A stretch of DNA of 6,436 bases from CAMBDR01 sp046597185 (GTDB taxonomy: Bacteria > Pseudomonadota > Gammaproteobacteria > Burkholderiales > Burkholderiaceae_D). The position numbers were made by a program, and so were the translations under genes. Positions 5,453 through 6,436 of the stretch are shown piece after piece. The notes below the pieces were generated by a model. It was not told the origin of the DNA. It worked only from the letters and a program-made list of their open reading frames with translations, and did not search any database. The DNA lies in NCBI GenBank assembly GCA_046597185.1, contig JBKJLF010000683.1, forward strand, positions 1-6,436. The letters run 5' to 3'. Positions within the stretch are counted from its first letter, which is position 1. Each line of letters starts with the position of its first letter.

Positions 5453-5934
5453 TGATCCCGGCCGATATTGTACTGTGGCGTATCGCCAAGCATACCTTAC
5501 AATACCCCGCGACCGATTTATCCGGTGGCGGGGCCAAAATCACCGGGGGGCGCTGGAATAAAAAGGGCACGCCGGTGGTGTATGCATCTTCCAGCATTGC
5601 CTTGGCAACGCTCGAAACGCTGGCCCATTTGGGTGACAATATCGCGATTCGAAATGCGTTTTTGGTGCAGATTACCATCCCCGCAGCAGTATGGAAGCGG
5701 CGTGAATGTATTAGCGCCAGCGAGCTTGGCCCCACCTGGGCGGCGGAACCACCGGGTTTAACCAGCGTCAATTATGGCGATACCTGGATTCACGCCCAAC
5801 ACAGCCCCCTGTTATTGGTGCCCTCGGTAATTGTGCCGGAAGAATACAATGTGCTGATCAACCCGGCGCACAGTGCCACCAAACGCATTGACGCGCAGGT
5901 GCTACGCCAGTTTGTGTACGACCCGAGGCTTTAA
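5452..5934 (+). CDS. RES-domain toxin (NAD+-degrading)
   Basis: A complete 160-residue RES-domain toxin (PF08808 type), the enzymatic half of the module. RES toxins fold like ADP-ribosyltransferases and halt growth by breaking down NAD+. The residues that name the domain are all present: Arg34 in GGRWN, Glu55 in LATLE and Ser125 in VPSVIVPEEYN. Tyr44 in VVYAS also fits the active-site Tyr. The Arg-Tyr-Glu spacing of 10 and 11 residues matches, from memory, that of the characterised Pseudomonas putida RES toxin (Arg31, Tyr41, Glu52). The conserved INPAH after EYN is also kept, so the toxin looks fully functional. The ATG overlaps the antitoxin TAA by one base and no good ribosome site precedes it, which suggests translational coupling that keeps toxin below antitoxin. 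The 3' end overlaps the converging TauE/SafE gene. Confidence 0.94.
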   Translation: MIPADIVLWRIAKHTLQYPATDLSGGGAKITGGRWNKKGTPVVYASSSIALATLETLAHLGDNIAIRNAFLVQITIPAAVWKRRECISASELGPTWAAEPPGLTSVNYGDTWIHAQHSPLLLVPSVIVPEEYNVLINPAHSATKRIDAQVLRQFVYDPRL

Positions 5935-5944
5935 GCACAAAGCC
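5927..5944. other. Small hairpin on the overlapping stop codons of two converging genes
   Basis: GGCTTT (5927-5932) and AAAGCC (5939-5944) can pair as a 6-bp stem with a 6-base loop. The stem contains the end of the RES gene and the stop region of the converging gene. There is no T-run on either side, so it is not a standard intrinsic terminator. It may slow or mark the 3' ends of both transcripts, or be accidental. Confidence 0.35.
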
Positions 5945-6436
5945 CCAAGCCACTGACCACAGCACCGAAACGCCCCGGCCCAAGCAATTGCAGCACGCCA
6001 TAGCCGCCCCATGCCAACATCAACACCCCCACCAAGGGGCGCAAAGTGCGCATGGCACCTACCAGCCGGGTTTGCACCAACAGTAACCAGGGCAGCGTGC
6101 CCACACCAAACAAAAACAACAAAACCGCACCCGACCAAGCCGAGCCGGACAGCAAAGCAAACGGCAACACCGCATACAGCAAGCCGCAAGGCATGCAACC
6201 CCAGGCCATGCCGTTGAATAAAGGGTGGTAGTTGGCCGGACGCGGCAAAGCCTGCACCAAGCGGGAAAACCAGGCAAATTGGGGCCAAGCCAGCCACGCG
6301 GGCAGCAGAGCGCTCGGCAAGCGCCAACCAATCAAGCGCCAGCCCAAAAATACCAACGCCAAACTACCCAACAACATAAACCCGGCCCGCACAGGCAGCC
6401 ACGCGGGCAAACCCCAGACCACGCCACCGCCTGCCC
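5931..6436 (-). CDS. Sulfite exporter TauE/SafE (DsbD_2-like) family membrane protein, partial at its 5' end
   Basis: About 168 residues of a polytopic inner-membrane protein whose frame stays open to the right edge. A GTG at 6422 exists, but the coding probably continues upstream, since family members are usually well over 200 residues and begin with a Cys/His-containing first helix not seen here. Hydrophobic segments lie, counting from the GTG, near residues 13-32, 70-91, 94-116 and 127-148. The family core reads FNGMAWGCMPCGLLYAVLP, followed by LLFLFGVGTLPWLLL. This group is often encoded near cbb3 oxidase or copper-handling genes in proteobacteria, but no such neighbour is visible here, and the transported or handled substrate is unknown. 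CMPC (76-79) gives a CxxC pair within a membrane helix. The TAA stop shares the palindrome TTAA with the stop of the RES toxin. Unusually rich in Trp, Leu and Pro. Confidence 0.85.
   Translation of the reverse strand, partial: AGGGVVWGLPAWLPVRAGFMLLGSLALVFLGWRLIGWRLPSALLPAWLAWPQFAWFSRLVQALPRPANYHPLFNGMAWGCMPCGLLYAVLPFALLSGSAWSGAVLLFLFGVGTLPWLLLVQTRLVGAMRTLRPLVGVLMLAWGGYGVLQLLGPGRFGAVVSGLGLCA

Overview
The window looks like ordinary chromosome from a Gram-negative proteobacterium, most likely a betaproteobacterium (Burkholderiales or Neisseriales). The placement is an inference with low to moderate confidence. It rests on the protein families present, a moderately GC-rich base composition judged by eye, and an exported 5'-nucleotidase beside a TIGR03862-type flavoprotein. 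No phage, transposase, integrase, tRNA, rRNA or CRISPR array is visible. Genes are packed tightly; every gap between genes is under 100 bases and holds a terminator, promoter or repeat.

Region by region: (1) Bases 1-692 (+) hold the 3' part of a secreted bifunctional metallophosphatase/5'-nucleotidase, closed by a good intrinsic terminator. (2) Bases 778-2115 (-) hold a complete FAD/NAD(P)-dependent oxidoreductase of the TIGR03862/YhiN-like group, converging on the nucleotidase. It carries three unrelated short tandem repeats: at its start, in its middle and across its stop codon. (3) Bases 2206-4862 (+) hold a compact three-gene unit: a four-helix membrane protein, a TPR protein with a C-terminal membrane anchor, and a TPR-AAA+ ATPase with a Vps4/Msp1-like pore loop. 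A plausible sigma-70 promoter with an extended -10 lies just upstream. (4) Bases 4864-5934 (+) hold a complete type II toxin-antitoxin module, Xre/MbcA/ParS antitoxin plus RES-domain toxin. It has a strong promoter overlapped by a palindrome that could be the autoregulatory operator. (5) Bases 5931-6436 (-) hold the 3' part of a sulfite exporter TauE/SafE (DsbD_2-like) membrane protein, whose stop codon overlaps that of the RES toxin.

How they work together: the three-gene unit reads as a membrane-anchored AAA+ remodelling machine. The first two genes overlap at ATGA and the third follows after 6 bases. TPR domains in the second and third proteins could bring the ATPase to membrane clients. 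This is the part most likely to be an uncharacterised system, although its ATPase belongs to a recognisable bacterial family. The RES-Xre pair is a known type of NAD+-depleting module that appears to be an independent transcription unit. The flanking nucleotidase, flavoprotein and TauE/SafE gene look like unrelated housekeeping genes.
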